From Acidobacteriaceae bacterium dw_441 (GTDB lineage: Bacteria > Acidobacteriota > Terriglobia > Terriglobales > Acidobacteriaceae), in NCBI GenBank assembly GCA_018449715.1, contig JAAVVA010000001.1, positions 1,736,001 to 1,800,000 of the forward strand: a stretch of 64,000 nucleotides of DNA. Reading direction: 5' to 3'. Positions within the stretch are counted from its first letter, which is position 1. The number at the start of each line of letters is the position of its first letter. Both the position numbers and the translations under genes were made by a program. Below are positions 54,044 to 63,845 of this stretch, one piece after another. The notes beneath the pieces were generated by a model, which was not told the origin of the DNA, made no database searches, and saw only the letters and a list, made by a program, of their open reading frames with translations.

Positions 54044-56212
54044 ATGAGCCCAGACAAACGATCGACCACAAAATCCGCCCCCAGGAAAAAGACGTCTCTC
54101 CCCTCGGCTCCGGCAGAGAGCCAGTTCTTCAACCGCGACGAGTCGTGGATGAAGTTCAACCAGCGCGTGCTCGAAGAGGCGCAGGACCCCACCAACCCCT
54201 TGCTGGAGCGCGTGAAGTTCCTCGCGATCACAGCCAGCAATCTCGACGAGTTCTTCGAGATTCGCGTGGCGGGAACCCTGCAGCGCATTGAAGAGGGCTA
54301 CAACCAGGCCCAGCCCCTCGACGAGGGCGGCCTGACCCCGCAGGAGCGGCTCGACATGCTCAGCGAGCGCATGGCCGAGTTCGTCGCCGAGCAGTACCGC
54401 TGCTGGAACGGCCTTCTGCCCCTCCTCGAGGCCGAAAAGATTCGCGTCCTCCGCTGGGAGGATCTGAGCGAGACCGCCCGCGCCTTCGCGCTCGAATTCT
54501 ACGTCAGCGAGGTCGATCCCCTTCTGACCCCGGTCACGATCGACCCCTCGCACCCCTTCCCCCGCGTGCTGAACAAGGCCCTCTGCCTCGCGCTGCTGCT
54601 GCGCCACAAGAGAAAGCTGAGCGGAGCACGTGTCGCTCCCGCCGTGCTTGGCGTCGTCACCGTGCCGCGTGCGCTGCCCCGCCTGATCGCACTGCCCAGC
54701 GAAGACGGCTACTCCGACTTCATCCTGCTGCACGAACTGATCGAGTCGCAGGTGGAGAAGATGTTCCGCGGCTACGAGGTGCTCACCCGCGCCGCCTTCC
54801 GCGTCACCCGCAACAGCAACCTCTACATGCAGGAAGAAGAGTCCCGCTCGGTACTCGAAAGCGTCCGCGCCGAGCTGCACAACCGTCGCAAGGGCGACGC
54901 CGTGCGGCTGGAGATCGAGAACGGGGCCAGCGACGAGATCGCCGAGCGCCTGCGCACCAACTTCGAGCTCGACCCCTGGCAGGTCTTCCGCACCGACGGC
55001 CCGGTCAACCTCTACCGCCTGATGAATCTCTACTCCGAAGCCAAGCGGCCCGCGCTGAAGTTCGCTCCCTTCTTGAGCAAGGAGTTCCGCCTCGGCTCGA
55101 AGTCGCTGGACATCTTCGACGAGCTGCGCCAGCACGACGTGATGCTGCACCACCCCTTCGACTCCTACTCGGCGGTCGAGGGCTTCATCGAAGCGGGTGC
55201 AGTGGACCCGAACGTCATCTCGATGAAGCAGACGCTCTACCGCACCAGCAAAGACTCGCCGATCTTCCGCTCTCTGATCGAGGCGGGACTGAGCAAGGAC
55301 GTCACCGTCGTCGTCGAGCTGATGGCACGCTTCGACGAGGACTCGAACATTCGCTGGGCGCGTGAGCTTGAGGATGCGGGCGTCGGCGTCTACCACGGCA
55401 TCTATGGCTTCAAGACACACTGCAAGCTGGCCCTGCTGGTGCGCCGCGATCCCGACGGCGTCGTCCGCCGCTACGCCCACCTGGGAACCGGCAACTACAA
55501 CCCCGTCACCGCCCGCTTCTACACCGACATTAGCGTGCTGACCTCACGCATCGAGATCACCTCCGCGGTCCAGAAGGTCTTCAACCACCTGACCGCCGAC
55601 ACCGAATCCACCAGCTACGATCCTCTTCTGGTGGCCCCGATCACCCTGGCCGACAAGCTGGTCGGCCTGATCGAGCGCGAGGCCGCGCACGCCAAGGCGG
55701 GCAAGCCTGCCCACATCGTCGCCAAGATGAACGGCCTGATCGACCGCCGCACGGTCGAGGCGCTCTACGTCGCCTCGCAGGCCGGGGTGCAGATCGACCT
55801 GATCGTCCGCGGCATGTGCTCGCTGCGGCCGGGCGTAAAGGGCCTGAGCGAGAACATCCGCGTGCGCAGCATCGTAGGCCGCTACCTTGAGCACAGCCGC
55901 ATCTTCCACTTCGTCAACGGCGGCGACGAAGAGATTTACTGCGGCAGCGCCGACTGGATGCCCCGCAACCTGGTCGAACGTTGCGAGGTGGTCTTCCCCG
56001 TTCTCCAGTCCGATCTGAAGAAGCGTCTGCGCGACGAGATTCTTCACGCCTACCTGAAGGACAACACCAAGGCCCGCCTGCTGCAGCCCGACGGCGAGTA
56101 CATCCGCGCCCCGAAGGACGGCGAGACCTTCTCCGCGCAGGAGTTCCTGATGGGCGTGGCGTGCGAAGGAGCCGAGGAGAGAACCCCGGTCCGCAAGCTC
56201 TCCGGTGACTAA
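54044..56212 (+). CDS. ppk1: Polyphosphate kinase 1
   Basis: Reversibly polymerises the terminal phosphate of ATP into polyphosphate, a stress and phosphate reserve. The 722 residues have the N domain (NRDESWMKFNQRVLEEA, ASNLDEFFEIRVAG), head domain and two phospholipase D-like C domains. The autophosphorylated His is H459 in FKTHCKLALLV; the second conserved His is H617 in LEHSRIFHF. Arg/Asp ligands lie in VELMARFDEDSNIRWA. ATG 54044 fits the family N-terminus. It is divergent from the ECF sigma gene, and no ppx gene adjoins. A strong terminator follows. Confidence 0.96.
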   Translation: MSPDKRSTTKSAPRKKTSLPSAPAESQFFNRDESWMKFNQRVLEEAQDPTNPLLERVKFLAITASNLDEFFEIRVAGTLQRIEEGYNQAQPLDEGGLTPQERLDMLSERMAEFVAEQYRCWNGLLPLLEAEKIRVLRWEDLSETARAFALEFYVSEVDPLLTPVTIDPSHPFPRVLNKALCLALLLRHKRKLSGARVAPAVLGVVTVPRALPRLIALPSEDGYSDFILLHELIESQVEKMFRGYEVLTRAAFRVTRNSNLYMQEEESRSVLESVRAELHNRRKGDAVRLEIENGASDEIAERLRTNFELDPWQVFRTDGPVNLYRLMNLYSEAKRPALKFAPFLSKEFRLGSKSLDIFDELRQHDVMLHHPFDSYSAVEGFIEAGAVDPNVISMKQTLYRTSKDSPIFRSLIEAGLSKDVTVVVELMARFDEDSNIRWARELEDAGVGVYHGIYGFKTHCKLALLVRRDPDGVVRRYAHLGTGNYNPVTARFYTDISVLTSRIEITSAVQKVFNHLTADTESTSYDPLLVAPITLADKLVGLIEREAAHAKAGKPAHIVAKMNGLIDRRTVEALYVASQAGVQIDLIVRGMCSLRPGVKGLSENIRVRSIVGRYLEHSRIFHFVNGGDEEIYCGSADWMPRNLVERCEVVFPVLQSDLKKRLRDEILHAYLKDNTKARLLQPDGEYIRAPKDGETFSAQEFLMGVACEGAEERTPVRKLSGD

Positions 56213-56229
56213 ATCATCCTAAGCAAAGC

Positions 56230-56262
56230 AGAACGGCTGCACTCGTTGAGTGCAGCCGTTCT
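56230..56262. terminator. Terminator between ppk1 and the sedolisin gene
   Basis: A perfect 15-bp stem (arms 56230-56244 and 56248-56262) with a GTT loop, followed by TTTGTTTC on the plus strand. It probably also serves the convergent sedolisin gene. Confidence 0.9.
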
Positions 56263-56277
56263 TTTGTTTCCGTTGAA

Positions 56278-59166
56278 CTACCGTACGTTGTACGTCAGAA
56301 CCACACTATGAGTGCGGGTCGTGCCACCGCTGGTCGCGGTCGCAGTAACCGTCACGTTATAGGTTCCCTGTGCCACCGCCTGCGTCGAGCTTCCGGTGCC
56401 GGTGCCGGAACCATTGTTACCGGAAGAGCCGGACGAAGAGCTGGAGCCTCCGCAACCGATCGCACTGATTGCACCAACCGAAAGGACGAGCGCAAAGAGC
56501 GTTCCCCAGCGACGACGACGCGGAACCGTGAAGAGCACCAGGCAGGCGAGCGCTGTTCCAGAGCCCGAGACATACCACGGGATTCCGCCGCCGGTCCTGC
56601 GGTGCAGCGGGTCAGTCAACATTGACGATGTGCGAGGCTCCGTCGCTGTAAGAGTGAACTGCGTAGTCGCCGCACTCCCCGAAGTCAGGTTAACCGGAGT
56701 GGAAGAGAACGAATAATTCATCTTGTCCCCGGTATCGACGTTCACTGAGAAGCTGACCGTTCCACTGAAGCCCGACGTCGGAGTCAGCGTCAGCGTAACC
56801 GGATTCGCCGGGGACCCGCTGGAAACCGTCAGGCTGTCCAGGCAGGGAGTCATCGAGAAGTCCGAGCTGTTGGAGGTAACGTCGATCTGCGTCACGATGC
56901 CCGTGTTCGACGCGTTCGTCATCAGCGCGCCACGCGAACCTGCAAAGGTCCCGTCACCCGAATAAAGAGCGTTGACATTATGCTGTCCCGACGCAAGCGA
57001 GGTGGTGTCCAGAGTGAGCTGCGCAGAACCGCTGTTGAGCGCTACAGGAGTTCCGACAGGCTTGTTATCAACATAAAGCTGAACAGTTCCTGTGGGGTTG
57101 GCTGTTGCTGAAGAGTTTGTGCTAGACACCGTCACATTGAAGGGGACGCTGCTGCTTGTCAGCCCGCAGACCACGCTCGACGTGGCTTGCAAGGTCGTCG
57201 CTGTCTGGCAGACCACCGCATGCCCCGCTCCATCCTGGCACTGCGGAGCAAGCGGATTGGCCGTACCCGTCGGAACAGCCGAAGTCCAGTTCGTCACCAT
57301 GCTATTGGCGTCGATGCTGCCAAGCCCGGAGGCCAGATCATAGCCTGTGCCCGCCGAGTAGCCAGTGCTGCCGCCGTTCGGGCAGTTCGGCGTCCCCTGG
57401 ATGCATGGAACCGAAATGTTTCCCGAGGTGATGTCATGGAAGACGTTGGCTACAGTATTTGCCAGACCATAAAGCGTTGGATTGACGTTACCAAGTCCGC
57501 CCGTGCCCAGCTTCTGCTCGAGCAGGGCGAGCATTCCGGCAAACGCGGGGCTAGCCGCAGACGTTCCTCCGACGACGCCTGAATTAGAACTATTGGACGG
57601 ATTGAACGAATTGTTTGTGCAGGAACCCTGCTCGCAGATGAGATACCCGTCATGGTTAGCCGCAGCCGCAAGAGAGATGTCTGGCACATCGCGCGCTCCA
57701 TCGTTCGGTACCCCCAGCCCCGTCTGCCAGGCTGGCTTGGAGAAGATTCCGCTCACTCCACCGCCGCCTGCACCGCCTGCATCCAGGCCACTGGCCGATG
57801 TAGTTTCATTCCACGGCCCTTCTGGAATGTACTGTTTCGCGGAACTGGTGTACTGCCCGTTGCTGGTGCCGCTGTTCGAGGAGTTCCAATATGTTCCGGG
57901 GTCTGACGTGTCAGCAGTAAACATTGTTCCGCCCGCGCCCGTCACAAAGGGGGAGCTGGCGGGAAAGTCCACCGCGAGCCCTTCGCTTGCAAGCCCCGCC
58001 ACATCGCAGTCCGTCGCTCCCGAATCGCCCGAGGGGCCGACGATGGTAATGCCCTGCGCATTGGCCTGCTGAAAGATCAGGTTCAGGGTGGCGACATCGG
58101 ACTGCGACCAGGAGGACTCGCAACCGCCGTAGCTGACAGAGATAATCGGAGCCTGGTTACTTGAAACCGCATAGTTCAGAGCATCGAAGACGCCCGCATT
58201 CTGATTCGCTCCGACCGTAACAAAGAGAATCGTTGCATTCGGAGCCACGGCCCCCGCCCACTCGACATCCAGATGGGCCTCGCCAAGATCCCCTGTCGAA
58301 CGGGTTCCCGAAATGTATTGGTTAGGAACCTGCACTACCTGGGGAGCATTCGCGGGAAGTCCCGCTGCCGTGCGAAACGCGGCGACGTCCGAAAGGCTGA
58401 TATCGGTCTGTCCCGCAATCGCGATCTTGATTCCGGTTCCGTTGATCCCCTGCTGTAACAGCGGGTTGATGTTGTAGATCGTGTGGAAGTCGCCGGGGGC
58501 GAGGAAGTGGTAGGTTGTATTGCTGATGCTGGCCGTATAGCGAGGCCGCATCACCGCGCGCGTGCGAGGCGTGAAATCATTGAGCCCCGTCACTCCCGCG
58601 ACAACCGTCGCGATGGCCGACGGCAACACCGGATCGGTCACGTTGGAGATATGCCGCTCGCCGTTCTCCGAGAACGAGTGAATGCGCGTGTTGAACGCGC
58701 TTTCCACCTGTGGCAGGCTGCCGCTCGCCACAATATAGTTCATGCCCGCCGGAACCTCGACAATCTTCAGCCCTTTGCCCGTCAGCCAGGCCTGCACCTT
58801 GGCCAGGTCGGCGCTCGAAAGCCCGAAGCGCGCTCCATACTGCTGAGGCGTAAGCCACTTGTGATAGCTGGGCGAGGATGGGTTCTGCTGATCGACCAGA
58901 AGCTGCGTCAGGTCGGCCTGCTGGGAGTCCGTCAGGCTGAAGTGCAGCGTCACCGCCGAAAGCACGCGGTCCGAGGCGGCCTCTCCTAAATCGGTGGCAC
59001 GTTTGGCGCGGCCTGAGATCGTCTCGCGGATAGTCGCACGGTCGCTATCTGAAATCGCAGCCTTAATACGGCTTTGCGGAGCAGCGTGCGCGGAGACAGA
59101 AGAGCATCCCAAGAAGGCAAGGGCGGAAAGCAGAAGACGGGGGGCCACACAGCTATGAATCGACAT
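56278..59166 (-). CDS. Secreted sedolisin/pro-kumamolisin (S53) with Ig-like and membrane-anchor tail
   Basis: An acid serine-carboxyl peptidase of 962 residues. The order is signal peptide (1-29), pro-kumamolisin activation domain (about 60-200), and S53 catalytic domain (about 220-630). The catalytic Glu296 and Asp300 lie in GEAHLDVEWAG, Asp381 in GPSGDSG and Ser536 in GGTSAASP. The calcium-site region is YDLASGLGSIDAN. An Ig-like repeat domain (about 650-770, GTVQLYVDNKPVG) and a second beta domain follow. The tail has two hydrophobic segments (LACLVLFTVP-RRRRW and LFALVLSVGAISAIGCGG), then a Ser/Gly-rich end. Sedolisins work at low pH, consistent with an acidic-soil organism. Confidence 0.92.
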   Translation of the reverse strand: MSIHSCVAPRLLLSALAFLGCSSVSAHAAPQSRIKAAISDSDRATIRETISGRAKRATDLGEAASDRVLSAVTLHFSLTDSQQADLTQLLVDQQNPSSPSYHKWLTPQQYGARFGLSSADLAKVQAWLTGKGLKIVEVPAGMNYIVASGSLPQVESAFNTRIHSFSENGERHISNVTDPVLPSAIATVVAGVTGLNDFTPRTRAVMRPRYTASISNTTYHFLAPGDFHTIYNINPLLQQGINGTGIKIAIAGQTDISLSDVAAFRTAAGLPANAPQVVQVPNQYISGTRSTGDLGEAHLDVEWAGAVAPNATILFVTVGANQNAGVFDALNYAVSSNQAPIISVSYGGCESSWSQSDVATLNLIFQQANAQGITIVGPSGDSGATDCDVAGLASEGLAVDFPASSPFVTGAGGTMFTADTSDPGTYWNSSNSGTSNGQYTSSAKQYIPEGPWNETTSASGLDAGGAGGGGVSGIFSKPAWQTGLGVPNDGARDVPDISLAAAANHDGYLICEQGSCTNNSFNPSNSSNSGVVGGTSAASPAFAGMLALLEQKLGTGGLGNVNPTLYGLANTVANVFHDITSGNISVPCIQGTPNCPNGGSTGYSAGTGYDLASGLGSIDANSMVTNWTSAVPTGTANPLAPQCQDGAGHAVVCQTATTLQATSSVVCGLTSSSVPFNVTVSSTNSSATANPTGTVQLYVDNKPVGTPVALNSGSAQLTLDTTSLASGQHNVNALYSGDGTFAGSRGALMTNASNTGIVTQIDVTSNSSDFSMTPCLDSLTVSSGSPANPVTLTLTPTSGFSGTVSFSVNVDTGDKMNYSFSSTPVNLTSGSAATTQFTLTATEPRTSSMLTDPLHRRTGGGIPWYVSGSGTALACLVLFTVPRRRRWGTLFALVLSVGAISAIGCGGSSSSSGSSGNNGSGTGTGSSTQAVAQGTYNVTVTATATSGGTTRTHSVVLTYNVR

Positions 59167-59463
59167 AATCTCTGTTCGCGAACCTATCGTACGTTATTGG
59201 TTGCAGATGCTTCCCCGGGGAAGCGGTTAAGGCCGATACAGGGAAGATACCCGTATAGACACTGTCTCCCATGAAAAGGTTTCGGTGTTGCAAACTTTAT
59301 CCGATCCTTATGGAACAGATAGACGATGCCGACGACCTCCCGGATGCAGCTTCGTACAAAACTTTACTAAGCGATGACAGATGCACGATGGAAAAACCGG
59401 CAATCGCCAGCAGGAGCCTTCGCTCACGCTCCCGAATCGGAACGGCAGGGCGGCCCCGTCGTA
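59167..59463. other. Intergenic region upstream of the sedolisin gene
   Basis: I see no coding sequence. It contains perfect palindromes GTTCGCGAAC (59174-59183) and GCTTCCCCGGGGAAGC (59209-59224) within 60 nt of the sedolisin start, plus AGACACTGTCT near 59257. These may be operator sites or leader structures. No clear -35/-10 pair was found. Confidence 0.5.
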
Positions 59464-60642
59464 TCAATGAAGCCCGTTCATCACCAGGGCGACCGCGCTT
59501 CGCAGCCGGGACGTGTTGCCCTCAAACGAAGGTCTGAGCCGGGGCACGGAAGAAAAGGCGTTCTTCTGAAGCTCGGCCTCGATCGCTGGCCCAAAGAGAT
59601 CCCATGCACTCGTGATCTCGCCAACGACCACGATCTCGCTCGGAGCTAGCGCCGAGGCAATCATCCTCAATCCTCTTCCGAGGGCGACCGACATCTTTTC
59701 GAGTGCCTGCACCGCGAGAGGGTCATTCGACCGCACCAGTTTAATCAGCGCCGCGAAGCTCGAAGGCGCGGGACGCCCGCTGATCTCGTGGTAATAGCGC
59801 AGCCCGGCGCGGTTCGAAGCGATGGTCTCCCAACAGCCGCGCCCTCCGCAACCGCACACGAGGCCTTCGTACTCCATCTCCACGTGGCCAAACTCGCCCG
59901 CCATGCCGTTGGCCCCGCGCAGAAGACGGCCATTGGAGAAGATGCCCGTGCCGATCCCCTCCGACACGTTCACCACGATCAGGTCGTTCAGCCCGTCGCT
60001 GTCGCCGAACCACACCTCCGAGAGGGCGCAAGCGTTGGCAACGTTCTCCATCTCCACCCGCAGCCCGGTGGCGCGCTCGATCTTCGCCTGAAGACTCTGC
60101 ACCGGCCAGCTTACGTTCGGCGTGAAGATAGGCTTCTTCGACTGCGGATCGGCGCGCCCCGGCAGGCTGATGCCCACCCCGTCAAAGGACTTGTCCGCAT
60201 GCTCCTCGATCAGCTTGCGGATCGCCGCAACGATCGGGGCAATCGCCTTCTCCGGGTCGCGGGGAGGAGCAACGACGTTCTGCGCGACGATCTTTCCGCC
60301 CAGGTCGGCTACCGCGACCGTCGTTTGCGAAGGGTGAATATCCACGGCAATGACGGCGCGTTGATGGTTCAGCTCCAGAAAGGTCGGGCGTCGTCCACGC
60401 GGCAGCCTTCCCGTCAAGCCTTCGAGAATCCAGCGGTCGCGGATCAGGTCTTCGACGATCAGCGAGATCGTGCTGCGCTGTAGTCCCGAGACCCGCGCCA
60501 GATCGGCGCGAGAGATCGCCTGATGCGTTCGAATCAGGTTGAAGACGAGATTGCGGTTGATCTGGCGCGGCGTCTTGTTGGAAGCGCTCTGCTTTCTCGT
60601 AAACGTGAAGACCTGGGTTGGAGAGGTTGGCATCTGATCCAT
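59464..60642 (-). CDS. ROK-family transcriptional regulator (NagC/XylR type)
   Basis: A 392-residue regulator. The N-terminal winged helix (about 25-85) is seen in NRNLVFNLIRTHQAISRADLARVSGLQRSTISLIVEDLI. The ROK sugar-kinase-like domain follows (AVDIHPSQTTVAVADLGG), with GIGTGIFSNGRLLRGANGMAGEFGHVEME and the zinc motif CGCGGRGCWE. The sugar ligand is unknown; none of the neighbours is a sugar gene. It is divergent from the M16 peptidase pair. Confidence 0.9.
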   Translation of the reverse strand: MDQMPTSPTQVFTFTRKQSASNKTPRQINRNLVFNLIRTHQAISRADLARVSGLQRSTISLIVEDLIRDRWILEGLTGRLPRGRRPTFLELNHQRAVIAVDIHPSQTTVAVADLGGKIVAQNVVAPPRDPEKAIAPIVAAIRKLIEEHADKSFDGVGISLPGRADPQSKKPIFTPNVSWPVQSLQAKIERATGLRVEMENVANACALSEVWFGDSDGLNDLIVVNVSEGIGTGIFSNGRLLRGANGMAGEFGHVEMEYEGLVCGCGGRGCWETIASNRAGLRYYHEISGRPAPSSFAALIKLVRSNDPLAVQALEKMSVALGRGLRMIASALAPSEIVVVGEITSAWDLFGPAIEAELQKNAFSSVPRLRPSFEGNTSRLRSAVALVMNGLH

Positions 60643-60804
60643 TTCTGCAAACGATGAAGGCTGGGTAAGTGCTGTGAATTATATCGTTCCGCTTCTTTCC
60701 TGCGGGAAGTCGAATCTCTTCTCCATTCCTTCCTCGTCGTCGAAAACCTCGTGCCATGCTTCGGTATAGTAAAAGCTTCAGTTGTTGTTTTCGGAGGTAG
60801 TCGC

Positions 60805-62340
60805 GTGTCTGTTCGGCGTGTGCTTGCAACTCTAACCCTCGGCCTCGCTCTCGGCGGCAGCATGGCCCGCTCGCAGGATCTCGCGAGCTTCGAGAAGCGC
60901 ACCACGGTCAAGGTTCTTTCCAATGGCCTTACCTTGATCGTCTGCGAGCGCCCGGAGGCTCCTGTCTTCAGCTTCTACACCCTCGTCGATGCGGGCAGCG
61001 CCGACGACCCTCAGGGAGCCAGCGGCCTCGCCCACATGTTCGAGCACATGGCCTTCAAGGGCTCCACCGAGATCGGCACCACCAACTATGCCGCCGAAAA
61101 GCTGGCGCTCGCCAAGGTCGAGACGGCCTATGCCGCCTACGACGACGAGTACCGCAAGCGTGTGGGCCAGAGCCCCGAAAAGCTCGCGCAGCTGAAGAAG
61201 ACCTTCGAGGACGCGCAGGAAGCCGCACAGAAGTACGTCATCCCCAACCAGTTCTCCGAGATCGCCGAGCAGAACGGCGCGGTCGGCATCAACGCCTCCA
61301 CCGGCGAAGACTCCACGCAGTACTTCTGGTCGATGCCCTCGAACCGCCTTGAGCTGTGGGCCTACCTCGAAAGCCAGCGCATCGCCCACCCTGTCCAGCG
61401 CGAGTTCTACAAGGAGCGCGACGTCGTGCAGGAAGAGCGCCGCATGCGCAACGACTCCAGCCCCATCGGTCGCATGGTCGAGCAGTTCCTCGCCACCGCC
61501 TATGTCGCGCACCCGTATGGCCGCAGCGGCGTCGGCTGGGAGAGCGAGCTGAGCCAGATCACCGCTACTGAAGCCGAGGCCTTCCACAAGAAGTATTACG
61601 TCCCTTCGAACATCGTTATCGCCGTCGTCGGCGACCTCAAGTCGTCGGAGACCATGCCCGTTCTTGAGCGTTACTTCTCGAAGATCCCCTCCGCTCCGAA
61701 GCCCGCTCCCATGACCACCATCGAGCCTCCGCAGTTTGCGGAAAAGTCCGTCGTCATCAAGGAGGCCACCCAGCCCTTCTACCTTGAGGGCTACCATCGC
61801 CCCGACTACCGCGACCCGGACGACTCGGTCTACGACGCCATCACCGATATCTTCTCCAACGGCCGCACCGCACGCCTCTACCGCTCGCTCGTGCGCGACC
61901 AGAAGATCGCAGCCACAGGCGAAGGCTTCTCCGGCTTCCCCGGAGCGAAGTACCCTGGCCTCTTCGCCTTCTACGCTGTTCCTCTCCCCGGCCACACGCC
62001 CGACGAGATGCGTACCTCCATCCACAAGGAGCTTGACCGCCTGAAGACCGAGGACGTCTCCGACGAGGAGCTTGAGCGGTTCAAGACTCGCGCCCGCGCC
62101 GATCTTCTTCGCGGTCTCGCTGACAACGACGGTCTCGCGCACGAATTGGCCGAGTACCAAACCCGCTTCGGCGACTGGCGCGAGCTGTTCCGCGAGCTTG
62201 ACCGCATCAACGCTGTCACCAAGGCCGACATTCGCCGCGTCGCCAACAAGATCTTCGTCGACGGCAACCGAACCAGCGCGCGCATCGAATTCGTTGCGCA
62301 GAAGAAGAAACCCGCCACGGCCCAGGGAGGCGCGGAGTGA
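60805..62340 (+). CDS. M16-family zinc peptidase, catalytic subunit
   Basis: An exported insulinase/pitrilysin-type peptidase of 511 residues. Signal peptide (RRVLATLTLGLALGGSMARSQ), then the M16 N domain with the inverted zinc motif HMFEH (His77, Glu80, His81). The usual downstream Glu and the R/Y pair of the C domain (PFYLEGYHRPDYRDPDD region) are present. The GTG at 60805 has GGAGGT 6 nt upstream. It overlaps the second M16 gene by 4 nt, so the two probably form a heterodimer in the periplasm. Confidence 0.9.
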   Translation: MSVRRVLATLTLGLALGGSMARSQDLASFEKRTTVKVLSNGLTLIVCERPEAPVFSFYTLVDAGSADDPQGASGLAHMFEHMAFKGSTEIGTTNYAAEKLALAKVETAYAAYDDEYRKRVGQSPEKLAQLKKTFEDAQEAAQKYVIPNQFSEIAEQNGAVGINASTGEDSTQYFWSMPSNRLELWAYLESQRIAHPVQREFYKERDVVQEERRMRNDSSPIGRMVEQFLATAYVAHPYGRSGVGWESELSQITATEAEAFHKKYYVPSNIVIAVVGDLKSSETMPVLERYFSKIPSAPKPAPMTTIEPPQFAEKSVVIKEATQPFYLEGYHRPDYRDPDDSVYDAITDIFSNGRTARLYRSLVRDQKIAATGEGFSGFPGAKYPGLFAFYAVPLPGHTPDEMRTSIHKELDRLKTEDVSDEELERFKTRARADLLRGLADNDGLAHELAEYQTRFGDWRELFRELDRINAVTKADIRRVANKIFVDGNRTSARIEFVAQKKKPATAQGGAE

Positions 62341-63845
62341 GTCTCATGAATCGTAATCACCGTACACTGGTCGCCGCTGCCATCCTCGCCTTCGTTCCCT
62401 CGCTCACATTCGCGCAGGCCGCAGCAGCCCCCGCTCCTGCCAAGCCCGCTGCGACCACAGCGGCTCCCGCGCAGCCATGGAAGAAGATCCCCATTCCTGC
62501 GCTGCACGCCTTCAAGCCGCAGCAGCCGAAACGCATCGAGCTGGCCAACGGCCTCGTCGTCTTCCTGCAGGAGGACCACGAGCTTCCCTTCATCAACGGC
62601 AGCATCCTCATCCGAGGAGGCAGCCGCGACGAGCCCGCTACCAAGCTGGGCCTCGTCAGTATGTATGGACAGACGTGGCGCACCAGCGGCTCGGCCACCA
62701 CCGACGGCGACAAGCTCGACGACCTGCTTGAGCTGAAGGCCGCCAGCATCGAGACCTCCGGCAGCACCGCCAGTACCTCCCTGCGCTGGTCCAGCCTGAA
62801 GGGCGACTTTGACACAGTCTTCGCCTCCGCCGTCGACCTCCTCCTCCACCCCGCGTTCAAGGCCGACAAGCTCGCCCTCGCTGCACGCCAAATCGACACC
62901 GGCATCTCGCGCCGCAACGACGACGCCGGGGACATCGCCATCCGCGAAGCCATCAAGCTCGTCTATGGCGCGGACAATCCCTACGCGAGACAACCTGAGT
63001 ACACCACTGTCTCCGCAGTTACCCTCGACGACCTCAAGGCCTGGCACGACCGCACCGTCGTCCCCAACGGCATGATCGTCTCTGTCTCCGGCGACTTCGA
63101 CTCCGCCGAGATGGAGCGCAAGCTCCGCTCAGCCTTTGAGCCCCTCCAGCGCGGACAGGTTCTGGCCTCCGAAAAATTCACCTTCACCGATCCCAAGCCC
63201 GGCGTCCGCTTTGCCGATAAGGACGACGTCAACCAGTCCAACGTCCTCATCGTCGGCCTCGGCACCGAGCGCAGTAACCCCGACTACTACGCCCTCAGCG
63301 TGATGAACGAGATCTTCTCCGGCGGATTCGGCTCGCGTGTCGTCCAGAACGTCCGCACCAAGCTCGGCCTCGCCTACTCGGTCGATGGCAGCTACGGCGC
63401 GTCCTACGATCACCCCGGCATCTTCTACGTCATCGCCGGAACCAAGAGCGCCTCGACCGTTGCGGCAACCAAGGCGATGCTCGAAGAGGTCGGCCGCCTG
63501 AAGACCGTGCCTCCCACGGCCTCCGAGCTGTCCAAGGCGAAGGACCAGCTTCTGAACTCCTTCATCTTCCACTACGACTCGCCCGAGAAGACCCTCAGCG
63601 AGCAAGTCACACTCGCCTTCTACGGCTACCCCTCCGACTTCCTCGAAAAGTACCGCACCGGCATCGAGCAGGTCACCTCCGCCGACGTCTCCCGCGTGGC
63701 CAACAAATACGTTGACGCCGCAAAGCTGGGCATCGTCGTCGTCGGCAACCAGTCCGAGATCAAGCCCTCGCTCGACTCCCTGGGAGCCGTCACCCCGCTC
63801 GACATCACGATTCCGCCGCCTCCGGGAGGAAAGGGCGAGCAGTAG
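62337..63845 (+). CDS. M16-family peptidase, non-catalytic partner
   Basis: A 502-residue exported protein (signal peptide LVAAAILAFVPSLTFAQ, then an Ala/Pro-rich linker). It has the M16 fold (IELANGLVVFLQEDHELP, GILIRGGSRDEPA type segments, the C domain with SVMNEIFSGGFGSRVVQNVRTKLGLAYSV). At the place of the HxxEH motif it reads GLVSMYGQTWRT, without the zinc ligands, so it is probably inactive alone. The C-domain GLAYSV region is well kept, as in the substrate-binding subunits of M16B pairs. The start is GTG 62337 (overlapping) or ATG 62346. Confidence 0.88.
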   Translation: MSLMNRNHRTLVAAAILAFVPSLTFAQAAAAPAPAKPAATTAAPAQPWKKIPIPALHAFKPQQPKRIELANGLVVFLQEDHELPFINGSILIRGGSRDEPATKLGLVSMYGQTWRTSGSATTDGDKLDDLLELKAASIETSGSTASTSLRWSSLKGDFDTVFASAVDLLLHPAFKADKLALAARQIDTGISRRNDDAGDIAIREAIKLVYGADNPYARQPEYTTVSAVTLDDLKAWHDRTVVPNGMIVSVSGDFDSAEMERKLRSAFEPLQRGQVLASEKFTFTDPKPGVRFADKDDVNQSNVLIVGLGTERSNPDYYALSVMNEIFSGGFGSRVVQNVRTKLGLAYSVDGSYGASYDHPGIFYVIAGTKSASTVAATKAMLEEVGRLKTVPPTASELSKAKDQLLNSFIFHYDSPEKTLSEQVTLAFYGYPSDFLEKYRTGIEQVTSADVSRVANKYVDAAKLGIVVVGNQSEIKPSLDSLGAVTPLDITIPPPPGGKGEQ

